64,000 bases of DNA from Nocardia sp. CY41 (GTDB lineage Bacteria; Actinomycetota; Actinomycetes; Mycobacteriales; Mycobacteriaceae). The position numbers and the translations under genes were made by a program. Every line of letters starts with the position of its first letter. Position 1 is the stretch's first letter. The stretch covers positions 62,001-126,000 of the forward strand of contig NZ_VUOS01000010.1 in assembly GCF_009829325.1 (NCBI RefSeq), written 5' to 3'. Shown in pieces: positions 51,092-60,911 of the stretch. The notes under the pieces are model-generated. The model had not been told where the DNA came from, made no database searches, and was given only the letters and a program-made list of their open reading frames with translations.

Positions 51092-51124
51092 AAAAAAGCA
51101 CCGCCCCTGGTCAGGGGCGGTGCT
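51092..51124 (-). terminator. Intrinsic terminator of dnaA
   Basis: On the minus strand AGCACCGCCCCTG and CAGGGGCGGTGCT form a perfect 13-bp stem with a tight loop, followed by six T. It lies 17 bp after the dnaA stop and insulates oriC from dnaA transcription. Confidence 0.92.
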
Positions 51125-51140
51125 CAGCTGTGGATGCCGC

Positions 51141-53081
51141 TCAGCGCGAGCGTTGCTTGATCCGGGCTGTGAGTTCCTGCACCTGGTCGTAGACCCGGCG
51201 CCGCTCGGTCATCTCCTTGCGTACCTTCTTCTCCGCGTACATCACCGTGGTGTGGTCGCGGCCGAACGCCTGGCCGATCTTCGGCAGGGACAGGTCGGTC
51301 AGTTCGCGGCACAGATACATGGCGATCTGTCTGGCCTGAGCCAGCGGCCGCGCCTTGCCGGGACCGGTGAGCTCTTCCAACGTCGTGTTGAAGTACTCCG
51401 CAGTGACGGCCATGATCGTGGCCGCGTTGATCTCCAGCGCCGCGGTGTCGGGCATCAGGTCGCGCAGCACCACCTCGGCCAGCGGAAGATCCAGCGGCTG
51501 GCCGTTCAGCGACGCGAACGCGGTCACCCGGATCAGCGCGCCCTCCAGTTCCCGGATGTTGCGCTCCACCCGGCTGGCGATCAGCTCCAGCACGTCGTGG
51601 GGCACGTCGAGCCGGTCCATCCGCGCCTTCTTGCGCAGGATCGCGATGCGCGTTTCCAGCTCCGGCGGCTGCACGTCGGTGATCAGGCCCCATTCGAATC
51701 GCGTGCGCAGCCGCTCTTCCAGCGTCGCCAGTTGCTTGGGCGGGCGATCCGAGGAGACGACGATCTGTTTGTTCGCGTTGTGCAGGGTGTTGAAGGTGTG
51801 GAAGAACTCCTCCTGGATGCCTTCCTTGCCCTCGATGAACTGGATGTCGTCGACCAGCAGGATGTCGGTCTCGCGGTAGCGGCGCTTGAACGCGACCTTG
51901 CGGTCGTCGCGCAGGCTGTTGATGAAGTCGTTGGTGAACTCTTCGGTCGACACGTACTTGACTCGCATGCCCGGGAAGAGACGCTGCGCGTAATGACCCG
52001 CCGCGTGCAGCAGGTGTGTCTTGCCCAGGCCCGAAGCTCCCCAGACGAACAACGGGTTGTAGGCGCGAGCAGGCGCTTCGGCGATGGCGACCGCCGCGGC
52101 GTGCGCGAAGCGGTTGGACGCGCCGATGACGAAGGTTTCGAAGGTGTACTTCGCGTTCAGGCTGGCCGAAGACGTCGCAGGCGCGGGCGATTCCTGCGAC
52201 TTGGCGAAGTAGGTTGGCCAGGAGTTGCGTACGTTCACCACGGGCTCGTCGTCGTGATCACCGCGCGGATGGTCGCCGATCGGTTCCCGGACCGGATCGT
52301 GCGCCAGGCCCGTGTCGTCGTCGGCGGTCTCGCGCAGCGGAGCACGGAGCGGGCCGCGCGCACCGCCCGGCGACGACGGTTCCGGAGTGAACAATGACTC
52401 CTGGCCCGGCGGGATGGCCGGCTCCCTGCGGGGCGGCAGGCCGGGTTCGCGACGGGGCGTGACGTCCGCCCCGGGCATCATGGGCAGCTCGCCGGTCGCG
52501 GAATACTCGCCGCGCGGCGGATAGTCGGCGTGGGCGTACTCCGATTGGCGGTACTCCTCCGGCGGGGCGAAGTCCTGCCCGTATTCCGCGCCGGGGTAAT
52601 CGGAGCCGTCGTTGTACGGAGACGCTGCCGGGAATTCGGCCGGCTGTGCATAACGCGGCCCGGGGTAGGCGTCGCGGCCGGGGAATTCCGAGCCGGGGTA
52701 GGCGGCGGGAGCCCGGCCCTCTCGACTCCGTTCGGGCCTGCTCGTCATCCGCGCGTGCCGGGGGGTATTGCTCTGCCGGTCGACGGTAGGGGTGGTCGGG
52801 GCGGCGATGCGGACGCCGAGTCCTTCCACTTGGGGACCGAGCCTGCGGCCGAGGGACCGGAGGATGGGTTCGCGCAGGTCGCGTTCGATGGCCTCCTGCG
52901 CAAGCGACGAAGGCACGGAGAGCAGGGCGAACCCCTGTGCGACCGTCAGCGGCTTGACCAGTTTCAGCCACGCCTGCTGTGCTCGGGTGACCGGAGGAAT
53001 AGCGCCGTCCGGTGACCCGGTGGTGAGCTCGGTGACAACCTCGGGCCACACCCTGGCCAGCACGTTCTGCTCGTCGTCCAT
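51141..53081 (-). CDS. dnaA: DnaA: chromosomal replication initiator
   Basis: DnaA binds the boxes of oriC and opens it. This 646-residue protein has domain I (about residues 1-90), an unusually long Tyr/Pro/Arg-rich linker (about 95-310), the AAA+ domain with Walker [14 protein letters not shown] and Walker [15 protein letters not shown], and the DNA-binding domain with [15 protein letters not shown]. tuberculosis DnaA is about 507 residues, so the extra length is in the linker. ATG 53081 follows GGGGAGGAAAC; the frame upstream to 53492 is not needed. Confidence 0.96.
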   Translation of the reverse strand: MDDEQNVLARVWPEVVTELTTGSPDGAIPPVTRAQQAWLKLVKPLTVAQGFALLSVPSSLAQEAIERDLREPILRSLGRRLGPQVEGLGVRIAAPTTPTVDRQSNTPRHARMTSRPERSREGRAPAAYPGSEFPGRDAYPGPRYAQPAEFPAASPYNDGSDYPGAEYGQDFAPPEEYRQSEYAHADYPPRGEYSATGELPMMPGADVTPRREPGLPPRREPAIPPGQESLFTPEPSSPGGARGPLRAPLRETADDDTGLAHDPVREPIGDHPRGDHDDEPVVNVRNSWPTYFAKSQESPAPATSSASLNAKYTFETFVIGASNRFAHAAAVAIAEAPARAYNPLFVWGASGLGKTHLLHAAGHYAQRLFPGMRVKYVSTEEFTNDFINSLRDDRKVAFKRRYRETDILLVDDIQFIEGKEGIQEEFFHTFNTLHNANKQIVVSSDRPPKQLATLEERLRTRFEWGLITDVQPPELETRIAILRKKARMDRLDVPHDVLELIASRVERNIRELEGALIRVTAFASLNGQPLDLPLAEVVLRDLMPDTAALEINAATIMAVTAEYFNTTLEELTGPGKARPLAQARQIAMYLCRELTDLSLPKIGQAFGRDHTTVMYAEKKVRKEMTERRRVYDQVQELTARIKQRSR

Positions 53082-53718
53082 GCAGTTTCCTCCCCGGAGT
53101 AGGTCGATAGGAGCAGACGGCCGGGGCACGCGTGGAGTGTGCTGCTCGGGGGTGGTCCCGGGATCCGCTGCGTACGTCCGTAACCGGTTCGGACGCTGTC
53201 CGGGTCCCCCATCTGGACAGCGGCGTGGCACCGTCGGCCCTACGAATATGCCACTCCAGGGGTCTTTCCACACAATTATCCACAGATGTGGAGAACCCTG
53301 GGGAACTGTGGAACGCGCGCACGCGCGGGGAAGGCGAAGCTGCGACCTGCGGTTCTGCAGCAATCGACTGGCTACGTACCCTAGCGGCCCGCGACGGCTG
53401 CCGGCTAGGGGTGTGGACGAACTCACGGTCATTGCCAGAAGGCCTGACTCCGGGAAACCGATTGTGCCTGGTCGCCGCGCCCGTGCGCACATGGGGGGCG
53501 AGTTTGACCCGTTCCTGGACGATCAGTACCCTCGTACAGTCACCCCTTGGTGCGGTGGCGGTCTTGTGCTGACCGCGTTTAGGTCGTGATCGACCGACTG
53601 TGCGCCAGGACCGACGCGCGCCGATGATGACCAGACCTGCGATTCATTCGCGCAATACACGTATCACCGACAAGCTTCGGGCACTACCTGGTGCCCGCCT
53701 ACTCGAGGAGTGTTGACC
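53082..53718. other. dnaA-rpmH divergent intergenic region
   Basis: No gene is present. The region must carry the divergent promoters of dnaA and rpmH. It has DnaA boxes around 53264-53310 and no other repeat I can see. Confidence 0.6.
53264..53312. promoter_or_regulatory. DnaA-box cluster upstream of dnaA
   Basis: TTATCCACA at 53276-53284 is an exact consensus box. CTTTCCACA (53264-53272), TGTGGAGAA and TGTGGAACG lie on either side. The cluster is about 190 bp before the dnaA start, fitting autoregulation by DnaA. Confidence 0.65.
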
Positions 53719-53862
53719 GTGGCCAAGGGCAAGCGGACGTTCCAGCCGAACAACCGTCGTCGGGCGCGGGTTCACGGCTTCCGCCTCCGGATGCGCACCC
53801 GTGCGGGCCGCGCCATCGTCTCGGCGCGTCGCCGCAAGGGCCGCGCTTCCCTCACTGCCTGA
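53719..53862 (+). CDS. rpmH: Ribosomal protein L34
   Basis: This 47-residue protein is the complete bL34 sequence ([20 protein letters not shown], then [18 protein letters not shown]). GTG 53719 is chosen because GAGGAG lies eight bases upstream; the TTG and GTG just before it would be too close to the ribosome site. It is the first gene of the plus-strand run, 21 bp before rnpA. Confidence 0.97.
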   Translation: MAKGKRTFQPNNRRRARVHGFRLRMRTRAGRAIVSARRRKGRASLTA

Positions 53863-53883
53863 CCCTCGCTCTCGGACGCTCGG

Positions 53884-54315
53884 GTGTTGCCTGAGCCGTA
53901 TCGGTTGCATCATCGTGCCGACTTCTCCCGGACGGTGCGCCGCGGCCAGCGAATCGGGAGGCGTGATCTGGTCGTGCATGCGCTCGCACACGGGTATGAC
54001 GGAAGCGTGGGCGCGAATGGACGACCAGATCAGATCCCGGACGATGCGCTGGTCCGTGTAGGCGGACCGCGCTTCGGGTTGATCGTCAGCAAGGCGGTGG
54101 GCAACGCGGTGATTCGACATCGCGTCGCCCGCCGCCTGCGTCATATGTGCGCCCAGGTGGTCGACGAATTGCCGCCCGGGACCGATGTCGTGATTCGTGC
54201 GCTCCCGGGCGCCGCTACGGCGTCGTCGGAGGACCTGCTGCGGCAGCTGCGCACCGCACTGCGCAAGCTCGGCATCGGCGCCGCACCGGGCGTGTCGACG
54301 GGCGGCGCGGTATGA
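53884..54315 (+). CDS. rnpA: Ribonuclease P protein component
   Basis: RnpA assists RNase P RNA in maturing tRNA 5' ends. This 143-residue protein has LPEPYRLHHRADFSRTVRRG, the RNA-binding RFGLIVSKAVGNAVIRHRVARRLRH motif and a DVVIRALPGAA strand. A Gly/Asp-rich insert lies between the first two parts. The start is GTG 53884. The stop overlaps the yidD ATG by 4 bp. Confidence 0.95.
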   Translation: MLPEPYRLHHRADFSRTVRRGQRIGRRDLVVHALAHGYDGSVGANGRPDQIPDDALVRVGGPRFGLIVSKAVGNAVIRHRVARRLRHMCAQVVDELPPGTDVVIRALPGAATASSEDLLRQLRTALRKLGIGAAPGVSTGGAV

Positions 54316-54710
54316 GCCTCTGGGCGACGATCGCCAGACTGCCCGCGAATGTGCTGATCTTCTCGATCGAGCTGTATCGGACCTACGTCTCCCCCACCCG
54401 CATGCCGGTGTGCCGATTCACCCCGACCTGCAGCGAGTACGCGGTCACCGCACTGCGCACCCGGGGCCTGTTCATCGGGCTCGTACTGACGGTCGTGCGC
54501 TTGGCCAAATGTGCGCCCTGGCACCCTGGTGGGTGGGACCCCGTCCCGGAGCGGAAGCGGAGCGGACTCCGCACCGAGCCGGCGGATGGGGCAGCGACCG
54601 AGGCGGCGACGCAGGAATCGAGCCTGCCCGCTGGACCGCGGTCGGAGCCGAACGCTTGTAAAGGATCGCCGCACGCGGTGATCGGCGACACGAACGACGG
54701 GAGTGCATAG
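54312..54710 (+). CDS. yidD: YidD: membrane protein insertion efficiency factor
   Basis: This 132-residue protein has the YidD core: [34 protein letters not shown], then [24 protein letters not shown]. The Cys pattern is conserved. The C-terminal 50 residues are a variable tail. ATG 54312 overlaps rnpA, so the frame's upstream extension is a shadow. It is 4 bp from the yidC start. Confidence 0.94.
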   Translation: MSLWATIARLPANVLIFSIELYRTYVSPTRMPVCRFTPTCSEYAVTALRTRGLFIGLVLTVVRLAKCAPWHPGGWDPVPERKRSGLRTEPADGAATEAATQESSLPAGPRSEPNACKGSPHAVIGDTNDGSA

Positions 54711-54714
54711 AGCC

Positions 54715-55797
54715 GTGCTCGACTTCATTTATTACCCGGTGTCCTGGATCCTCTGGTTCTGGCATCGGGTCTTCGGGTTCGCGTTCGGCGCGGACAACGG
54801 TCTCACCTGGGCGCTGGCCGTGGTGTTCCTGGTGTTCACTCTGCGCCTGGTGCTCTACAAGCCGTTCGTCAAGCAGGTGCGCACCACCAAGCAGATGCAG
54901 GAACTGCAGCCGCAGATCAAAGAGCTGCAGAAGAAGTACAAGAACGACCGCCAGAAGATGGCGCTCGAGATGCAGAAGCTGCAGAAGGACAACGGCTTCA
55001 ACCCGCTGATGGGTTGCCTGCCGATCCTCGCTCAGGTGCCGGTGTTCCTGGGGCTGTTCCATGTGCTGCGGTCGTTCAACCGGACCGGTCACGGCTTCGG
55101 CCAGCTCGGCATGACGCCCGAGCAGAACGCGAACACCGCGAACTACGTCTTCAACGCGGCCGACGTCCAGTCCTTCCTCAGTGCTCGCATCTTCGGGGCG
55201 CCGATTTCCGCGTTCATCACGACGCCGGTCAACGAGTTGCAGGCGTTCGCCGATTACGGCGGTGTGCCGAGCAAGTTGAGCATCGCGCTCGTCGCCATCC
55301 CCCTGATGGTCATCGCCGGCCTGGCGACCCACTTCAACGCGCGCGCGTCGGTCGCGCGGCAGACGCCGGAAGCGGCGGCCAATCCTCAGGCCGCGATGAT
55401 GAACAAGCTCGCGCTGTGGGTGTTCCCGCTCGGCGTGCTCGTCGGTGGCCCCTTCTTGCCGATCGCCATCCTGCTGTACTGGGTCTCCAACAACATCTGG
55501 ACCTACGGGCAGCAGCACCTCGTGTTCGGTCGCATGGCGAAAGAAGAGGAAGCCAAGAAGCAGGCGAAGCTGGAGCAGCGCGCGCAGAACGCGCCGAAGC
55601 CCGGCGCCAAACCGGTCAACGTGAAGAAGAAGCCCGCGCCCACCGCCGCTGCCGATACCGCCACGGACGAGGACACTCCGGTCGCGTCGTCGAACGGTAC
55701 CGCGAAGCCGTCGAAGCAGTCCGCGGGCCAACGTCGCCCGGCCGGCCAGAAACGGCCCGGCAACCGCGGCAGGGCGAATCAGAAGCGCAGGCGCTGA
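54715..55797 (+). CDS. yidC: YidC/Oxa1 membrane protein insertase
   Basis: YidC inserts membrane proteins alone or with Sec. This 360-residue protein begins with [20 protein letters not shown], has the coiled cytoplasmic loop [20 protein letters not shown] region, [23 protein letters not shown], then late segments with [20 protein letters not shown]. The Lys/Arg-rich C-terminal tail is long and typical of actinobacteria. GTG 54715 is favoured; GTG 54703 in frame is an alternative. Confidence 0.95.
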   Translation: MLDFIYYPVSWILWFWHRVFGFAFGADNGLTWALAVVFLVFTLRLVLYKPFVKQVRTTKQMQELQPQIKELQKKYKNDRQKMALEMQKLQKDNGFNPLMGCLPILAQVPVFLGLFHVLRSFNRTGHGFGQLGMTPEQNANTANYVFNAADVQSFLSARIFGAPISAFITTPVNELQAFADYGGVPSKLSIALVAIPLMVIAGLATHFNARASVARQTPEAAANPQAAMMNKLALWVFPLGVLVGGPFLPIAILLYWVSNNIWTYGQQHLVFGRMAKEEEAKKQAKLEQRAQNAPKPGAKPVNVKKKPAPTAAADTATDEDTPVASSNGTAKPSKQSAGQRRPAGQKRPGNRGRANQKRRR

Positions 55798-55914
55798 TAC
55801 CCGATCGGTGGGCCGAGCCACCCACCTCTCTCTATCGCTGAGCAACCCCTTGATCGCGAATACCGCCCGGCGGCGATTGCCCGGCGCGCGCGATGAGCAG
55901 ATGAAGGAAATCAA

Positions 55915-56466
55915 ATGACTGTTGAGACCGACGGAGGTGACGCCACCGTGGCGACGACGACGGCGAGCGCCGGACCGGACACCGGCGATGTCGTGAACGA
56001 TGCCGAGGAAGCGCTGATCGAAGAAGGCGAGATCGCCGGGGACTACCTCGAGCAGTTGCTCGACGTGCTGGACTTCGACGGCGACATCGATCTCGATGTG
56101 GAAGGCGACCGCGCCGTGGTGAGCATCGACGGTGGCCGCGATCTGACCAAGCTCGTGGGACGCAACGGCGAGGTGCTCGACGCGTTGCAGGAACTGACTC
56201 GTCTCGCTGTCCAACAGGCGACCGGAGTGCGCAGTCGGCTGATGCTGGACGTGGCGGGCTGGCGGGCCAAGCGGCGGTCCGAGCTGAGCGAGCTCGGCGC
56301 GGCCGCGGCGCAGCGGGTGCTGGACTCCGGCGAGCCGGAATCGCTTGCTCCCATGACTCCGTTCGAGCGCAAGATCGTGCACGACGCGGTGGCGGCTGTC
56401 GAGGGGGTCAGCAGCGAGAGCGAAGGCGTTGAGCCGAACCGGCACGTGGTGGTAGTTCCCGGCTGA
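55915..56466 (+). CDS. jag: Jag/KhpB: KH and R3H RNA-binding protein
   Basis: This 183-residue protein has an acidic N-terminus, a KH-like domain (VVSIDGGRDLTKLVGRNGEVLDALQELT) and a C-terminal R3H domain (LAPMTPFERKIVHDAVAAVEG, then EGVEPNRHVVVVP). Jag/KhpB proteins bind RNA and link to cell-size control in Gram-positive bacteria. ATG 55915 follows GAAGGAAATCAA. It lies 117 bp after yidC and is followed by a terminator. Confidence 0.94.
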   Translation: MTVETDGGDATVATTTASAGPDTGDVVNDAEEALIEEGEIAGDYLEQLLDVLDFDGDIDLDVEGDRAVVSIDGGRDLTKLVGRNGEVLDALQELTRLAVQQATGVRSRLMLDVAGWRAKRRSELSELGAAAAQRVLDSGEPESLAPMTPFERKIVHDAVAAVEGVSSESEGVEPNRHVVVVPG

Positions 56467-56527
56467 GCCGCGGCATCGCCGAAGCGGGCGGCATGTTTCG
56501 CGGCCCGGACGGGTAGTGGTTGGATAG

Positions 56528-56560
56528 GGCCTCTGGTCTTCGGACCGGGGGCCTTGTTCG
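56528..56560 (+). terminator. Terminator between jag and rsmG
   Basis: GGCCTCTGGTC (56528-56538) and GACCGGGGGCC (56543-56553) form an 11-bp stem with two G-T pairs closed by a TTCG tetraloop. TTGTTCG follows. Confidence 0.75.
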
Positions 56561-56608
56561 TGTCCGGAGCCCGATTGCTCGCTCGTAGATCGACCCGAGT
56601 TCGGAAGG

Positions 56609-57400
56609 ATGTTTCACGTGGAACGAGATCTCGGTGGAACCGCCGCGGTACCCGCGGAGCTGGAACCACCCGCGTCGGCGGCCACCGTCTTCGGCGACCG
56701 ACTCGATCTCGCGCGTCGATATTGCACAGCGCTCGCCACCGCGGGAGTGGAGCGCGGGTTGATCGGCCCACGCGAGGTGCCCCGCCTGTGGGATCGCCAC
56801 CTGCTCAACTGCGCGGTGCTCGGGGAGTTGATCGCCGAGGGCGCCTCCGTGGTCGACATCGGCAGCGGCGCGGGCCTGCCCGGCATCCCGCTCGCGATCG
56901 CTCGACCGGATCTCCGGATCACCTTGGTCGAGCCCCTGCTGCGCCGAACCATCTTCCTGAGCGAGTTCATCGAAACGGTCGGACTGGACGTGATCGTCGT
57001 ACGTGGGCGCGCCGAACAGTCCGGCGTGATGAAGGAGGCGGGTGGCGCGGACGTTGTCACGTCCCGCGCGGTGGCCCCACTGGGGAAACTCGCTCAGTGG
57101 TCTCTCCCCCTTCTCCGCGACCACGGACACATGCTCGCCCTCAAGGGCGCCAGCGCGGCAGAGGAACTCGAACGCGACGGCGAGGCGCTGGCGAAGGCCG
57201 GAGCCGGCAATGCCATCGTGTTGGAATGCGGCGTCGGTCTCGTGGACACGCCCACCGTGGTGATCAGCGCGGAGCGGCTTCCTCGCGCCGAACGTACGTC
57301 GCGGCGGCGCGCCGAACGTGCGGTCGAACGCGAAGGCAAGACGGTTCGCAAGGCGGCGACAGAGCGCGCGCGCAAGCGTGCCGCACGCAAGGCCGAGTAG
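56609..57400 (+). CDS. rsmG: RsmG (GidB): 16S rRNA 7-methylguanosine methyltransferase
   Basis: RsmG methylates G527 of 16S rRNA using S-adenosylmethionine; loss gives low-level streptomycin resistance. This 263-residue protein has [13 protein letters not shown], the SAM motif [42 protein letters not shown] and a long basic Ala/Arg/Lys C-terminal tail. ATG 56609 begins MFHVER because the start codon overlaps a parS-like site. GGAAGG lies directly upstream. Confidence 0.95.
   Translation: MFHVERDLGGTAAVPAELEPPASAATVFGDRLDLARRYCTALATAGVERGLIGPREVPRLWDRHLLNCAVLGELIAEGASVVDIGSGAGLPGIPLAIARPDLRITLVEPLLRRTIFLSEFIETVGLDVIVVRGRAEQSGVMKEAGGADVVTSRAVAPLGKLAQWSLPLLRDHGHMLALKGASAAEELERDGEALAKAGAGNAIVLECGVGLVDTPTVVISAERLPRAERTSRRRAERAVEREGKTVRKAATERARKRAARKAE
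56610..56625. promoter_or_regulatory. parS-like site overlapping the rsmG start codon
   Basis: TGTTTCACGTGGAACG matches parS with one mismatch in the core. It encodes residues 1-6 of RsmG. Confidence 0.8.
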
Positions 57401-57675
57401 CAGCTTCGATCGCGAAGGTTTCCGGTTCGAACTGGGACCACCGGCCGTTTCGTCACCCTGACGGAATGGGCGATCTGACCGTGGTCACCGCCGCGCGCGG
57501 ATAGGGGCATACCCGTAAGGTGCGCGTGTCACCGCTTCGGGCCTGATCTATGGCGCACGTCCGATCGGTGTGGCGCGGCCTATCGAAGCTGCCCAAGCCC
57601 CCGCGCGAGCGCGTGCCCTTGTCGCTGAAGTGTGAGGTTGTAGTGCCCGTCCATTGCGCGTCGCTGACGGTCGCA

Positions 57676-57691
57676 TGTTTCACGTGAATCG
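57676..57691. promoter_or_regulatory. parS-like site
   Basis: TGTTTCACGTGAATCG matches the parS consensus at 14 of 16 positions. It lies upstream of parA. Confidence 0.75.
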
Positions 57692-57743
57692 GGCTTCGAT
57701 CACTGACCATTCGGCTTCGTACGTCCAGAACAGCGTCGCCGCA

Positions 57744-57759
57744 TGTTTCACGTGAATCA
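57744..57759. promoter_or_regulatory. parS-like site
   Basis: TGTTTCACGTGAATCA matches the parS consensus at 15 of 16 positions and is 68 bp from the previous site. Confidence 0.8.
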
Positions 57760-57810
57760 TGCGCCGTATGCGGGTTCACGTTGAACGGCCTAGCGCTCGT
57801 AGAAAGCATG

Positions 57811-57826
57811 TACTCCACGTGAACCG
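57811..57826. promoter_or_regulatory. Degenerate parS-like site
   Basis: TACTCCACGTGAACCG keeps the CCACGTGAA core but has several outer mismatches. It is 67 bp from the previous site, the same spacing as the preceding pair. Confidence 0.45.
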
Positions 57827-57979
57827 AATCAGGCGCGACACCGGCTGCCACGTAAAACTTTGTCCGCCTCCTCCTGAGCTTTCTCGTTCACCGTAGCGGG
57901 GTGGCTATGGCGCGCCGCCCCGGTCCGCTATCCGTTCGCGCTCGTGGCGCACAGTCGAAGTGGTGCGCCGCGAATTCGA

Positions 57980-58049
57980 CACCGGAGGGTTGGCACCGGA
58001 AGGTCGACACCAGAAGATCGACACCAGAAGGTCGACACCGGACGAGCCG
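57980..58049. repeat. 14-bp tandem repeat, five units
   Basis: Five contiguous 14-base units start at 57980, 57994, 58008, 58022 and 58036. The three central units read CACCRGAAGRTCGA, and the outer two are diverged. The array lies between the parS sites and parA and does not sit in a coding frame I believe. Confidence 0.8.
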
Positions 58050-58510
58050 ATCCCGCTTGACAATCTCACCTGACGAAGAGCGCGCCGGATGACGAAAAGT
58101 GCCCAACGATGGGCGTCTACGGCAGCGAAGCAGTGCCGGGGTCCACTGGAAGACAGACACGCCTGACAGGGAAACACCGTCGGCGCAGCGGCAGACAACA
58201 GACGTGATGTTCCGCGAGGCCGCGGCGACGCGGCAGCTGACGACGGACAGATCCATTGACGCGCACCGCCGCTCGGTCACCGCAGCGTCCAGTCCGCGCG
58301 ACGCCTCCCCTCCCCTTCCGGATCTGGCACGGGCCAACTCGAAGCAATAAGGAGTACATCGCCGAACGGACTCCTGGTCGACAGGCCCCCGGGCCGAGCT
58401 ACGGTCAAACCGCCACTGCGAGAGTGGGCTTCCAGTAGCGGCGGATAGCTGCTGCGTCGGAAAACGGCACCAGCTGCTACCCCCACTACGGGACGCGCGG
58501 TCCACGGCAA

Positions 58511-58526
58511 TGTTTCATGTGAAACA
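58511..58526. promoter_or_regulatory. parS-like site upstream of parA
   Basis: TGTTTCATGTGAAACA differs from the consensus only at one central base. It is 290 bp before parA. Confidence 0.75.
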
Positions 58527-58816
58527 GCGTGCGCGGCGCGCTGAATTCGTGCGGTTTCAGCGTGTCGCTCTGCGCCTCGCCGCGATTCAGCTTTCTTAAA
58601 CCGCTCAGTGCTGGCAAGCTAGTGGGCGTCGGGCGTGAGTGTAGGTGCCACGGAGGGATCTGGTTGTCACAACGACGAGGAGCTCCGCTCGGTCGATCGG
58701 GCACCGCGAACCCGGTTGTGCATCGTGTTCGATCCGACAAAGGCTGTTGTAGACACGGCGCCGATCCGTCCCGTCGCGCGTACGTGTTCTGAAGTTTCTC
58801 GGGTTAGGAGCTGTCT

Positions 58817-59827
58817 ATGTCGAGCGGTCCGGCGAATGTTTCACGGGAAACAACGTCGCGCGTGCCGGGGATGCTGGACTCCAGCAGTTTCGACGCGGAG
58901 GCATTCGGAAGTACACCGTTCGGGCACATCTCCCCTAGCGAGACCCCGATAGCCGCCGAAGCGCAACGTGCAAGTCAGGTCCTCCATCCAGGAAAGGTGA
59001 CTGTGCCGAAACCGCACGAGCAACGGATCATCACCATCGCCAATCAAAAAGGCGGCGTCGGGAAGACGACCACCGCGGTGAATCTGGCGGCCGCCCTGGC
59101 GCACCAAGGGATGACGGTTCTCGTGATCGATCTCGATCCCCAGGGCAACGCGAGCACCGCCTTGGGCATCGAGCATCATTCGGGTGTCCCCTCCAGTTAC
59201 GAGTTGCTCATCGGCGAGGTTTCGGTCAGAGACGCCATCCAGACGAGCCCGCACAGTGAGCGTCTCCTGTGCATTCCCGCGACCATCGACCTGGCAGGCG
59301 CCGAAATCGAACTCGTGTCGATGGTGGCCAGGGAAGGCCGGCTGAAAGCCGCAATCCAAGAAGCGAATATCGCCGGATACGACATCGATTACGTGATGAT
59401 CGACTGCCCGCCTTCCTTGGGGCTGCTGACGGTCAACGCGCTAGTCGCGGCGAAGGAGGTACTGATCCCGATCCAGTGCGAGTACTACGCGCTGGAAGGC
59501 GTCGGCCAATTGCTGCGCAATATCGGCTTGGTGCAGGCGCACTTGAATCCCGAACTCCACGTCTCCACCGTGATCCTCACGATGTACGACGGACGCACCA
59601 AATTGGCCGACCAGGTCGCCGAGGAGGTCCGCGGACACTTCGGCGATGTGGTGCTGCGGTCGGTGATCCCGCGCAGTGTGAAGGTGTCGGAGGCACCCGG
59701 TTACGGCATGACGGTGCTCGATTATGATCCAGGCTCCCGGGGCGCGATGAGCTACCTGGATGCCGGACGCGAGATGGCGGCCCGCGCGGTGGCTCCGCGC
59801 GTCGCCGCGACGAAGTCGGCGGAGTGA
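58817..59827 (+). CDS. parA: ParA: chromosome partitioning ATPase
   Basis: ParA binds DNA with ATP and moves ParB-bound origins. This 336-residue protein has an N-terminal extension of about 70 residues, then the P-loop IANQKGGVGKTTTAVNLAAAL, VLVIDLDPQGNASTALGI, YVMIDCPPSLGLLTVNAL and the C-terminal VIPRSVKVSEAPGYGMTV. ATG 58817 follows TTAGGAGCTG. A parS-like site lies inside codons 7-12. parB follows after 70 bp. Confidence 0.95.
   Translation: MSSGPANVSRETTSRVPGMLDSSSFDAEAFGSTPFGHISPSETPIAAEAQRASQVLHPGKVTVPKPHEQRIITIANQKGGVGKTTTAVNLAAALAHQGMTVLVIDLDPQGNASTALGIEHHSGVPSSYELLIGEVSVRDAIQTSPHSERLLCIPATIDLAGAEIELVSMVAREGRLKAAIQEANIAGYDIDYVMIDCPPSLGLLTVNALVAAKEVLIPIQCEYYALEGVGQLLRNIGLVQAHLNPELHVSTVILTMYDGRTKLADQVAEEVRGHFGDVVLRSVIPRSVKVSEAPGYGMTVLDYDPGSRGAMSYLDAGREMAARAVAPRVAATKSAE
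58837..58852. promoter_or_regulatory. parS-like site inside the parA coding start
   Basis: TGTTTCACGGGAAACA differs from the consensus at one central base. It encodes part of ANVSRETT in ParA. Confidence 0.75.
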
Positions 59828-59897
59828 TTCGGCCAGTGGTGTCGATGCTCGGCACAGTCCGGTTTGGTAGCGGAACGAGGAAGGGGTCGGTAGACCG

Positions 59898-60911
59898 ATG
59901 AGTCAGGCGAAGAAGGGTGGGCTCGGGCGCGGTCTCGCCGCGCTGATCCCGACGACACCGACGACAGCACCGGGCCTCAGCAGCGCTGCTGCGAGTGTCA
60001 TCGGTCTGGATCCGGTGGGGCCGCAGCCGCCCGCTACCTACCTGCATCGGGTACCTGATCCCGCCGACAACGCCGAACTCGAGGCCGGTGGCGCTGTCTA
60101 CCGCGAGATCCCGCCGGACCAGATCGAACCGAACCCGAAGCAACCGCGGACGGTCTTCGAAGAGGATGCGCTGGCCGAGCTGGTGCACTCGATCCGTGAG
60201 TTCGGTCTGATGCAGCCGATCGTGGTGCGCCGGACCGAGCCGGGCGTGGATCGCTATCAGCTGGTCATGGGCGAGCGGCGCTGGCGAGCGTGCCAGGAGG
60301 CGGGGCTGGCCGCCATTCCCGCGATCGTGCGGGAGACCGCGGACGAGTCGATGCTGCGTGACGCACTGTTGGAGAACATCCACCGGGTGCAGCTGAATCC
60401 GCTCGAAGAGGCGGCGGCCTATCAGCAGCTGCTGGAGGAATTCGACGTCACCCACGAGGAATTGGCTGCCCGAATCGGCCGCTCTCGCCCGGTTGTGACG
60501 AATATGATCCGTCTACTGAAGTTGCCTATCCCGGTGCAGCGCCGGGTCGCGGCGGGCGTACTGTCCGCCGGACACGCGCGAGCACTGCTCGGTCTCGAAG
60601 CGGGTGCGGACGCTCAAGAGGTGCTCGCCGCCCGAATCGTTGCCGAGGGACTCTCGGTCCGGGCTACCGAGGAAGCCGTCATGCTGGCGAACCGAGAGCA
60701 GGCCGCGGCCGCGCCCTCTCCTGTCGTCCGTCGCAAGCCGATCGAGATGCCCGGCCTACAAGCCGTGGCCGATCGGTTGTCCGGCTCCTTCGACACTCGG
60801 GTCCTGGTGAGCATGGGCAAGCGCAAAGGCAAGATCGTCGTCGAGTTCGGGTCGGTGGAAGACCTCGAGCGGATTGTCGCCCTGATGGAGCAGAACGCAC
60901 CTACCGTGTGA
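59898..60911 (+). CDS. parB: ParB: chromosome partitioning CTPase/DNA-binding protein
   Basis: ParB binds parS and spreads as a CTP-dependent clamp. This 337-residue protein has a ParA-interaction start ([14 protein letters not shown]), the CTP-binding region with [29 protein letters not shown] and [16 protein letters not shown], and a helix-turn-helix ([23 protein letters not shown]). The C-terminal dimer domain follows ([20 protein letters not shown]). ATG 59898 is 70 bp after parA. Confidence 0.96.
   Translation: MSQAKKGGLGRGLAALIPTTPTTAPGLSSAAASVIGLDPVGPQPPATYLHRVPDPADNAELEAGGAVYREIPPDQIEPNPKQPRTVFEEDALAELVHSIREFGLMQPIVVRRTEPGVDRYQLVMGERRWRACQEAGLAAIPAIVRETADESMLRDALLENIHRVQLNPLEEAAAYQQLLEEFDVTHEELAARIGRSRPVVTNMIRLLKLPIPVQRRVAAGVLSAGHARALLGLEAGADAQEVLAARIVAEGLSVRATEEAVMLANREQAAAAPSPVVRRKPIEMPGLQAVADRLSGSFDTRVLVSMGKRKGKIVVEFGSVEDLERIVALMEQNAPTV

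Larger units (their letters stand above)
57401..58816. other. rsmG-parA intergenic region with parS cluster
   Basis: There is no supportable gene in 1.4 kb. The region carries four parS-like sites (57676, 57744, 57811, 58511) and a 14-bp tandem repeat at 57980-58049. The parA promoter must be near the right end. The base composition is slightly lower in GC than the genes. Confidence 0.7.

Noticed and set aside
57773..57787. Further parS-like word between 57744 and 57811
   Set aside because: The core is split by an extra base (TTCACGTTGAAC), so the palindrome is out of register.
57980..58049. 14-bp array as a CRISPR
   Set aside because: Units are only 14 bp and directly adjacent, with no spacers and no cas genes.
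57888..58505. 205-residue minus frame in the rsmG-parA gap
   Set aside because: It runs through the tandem repeat, has no ribosome site and no similarity to a known protein pattern.
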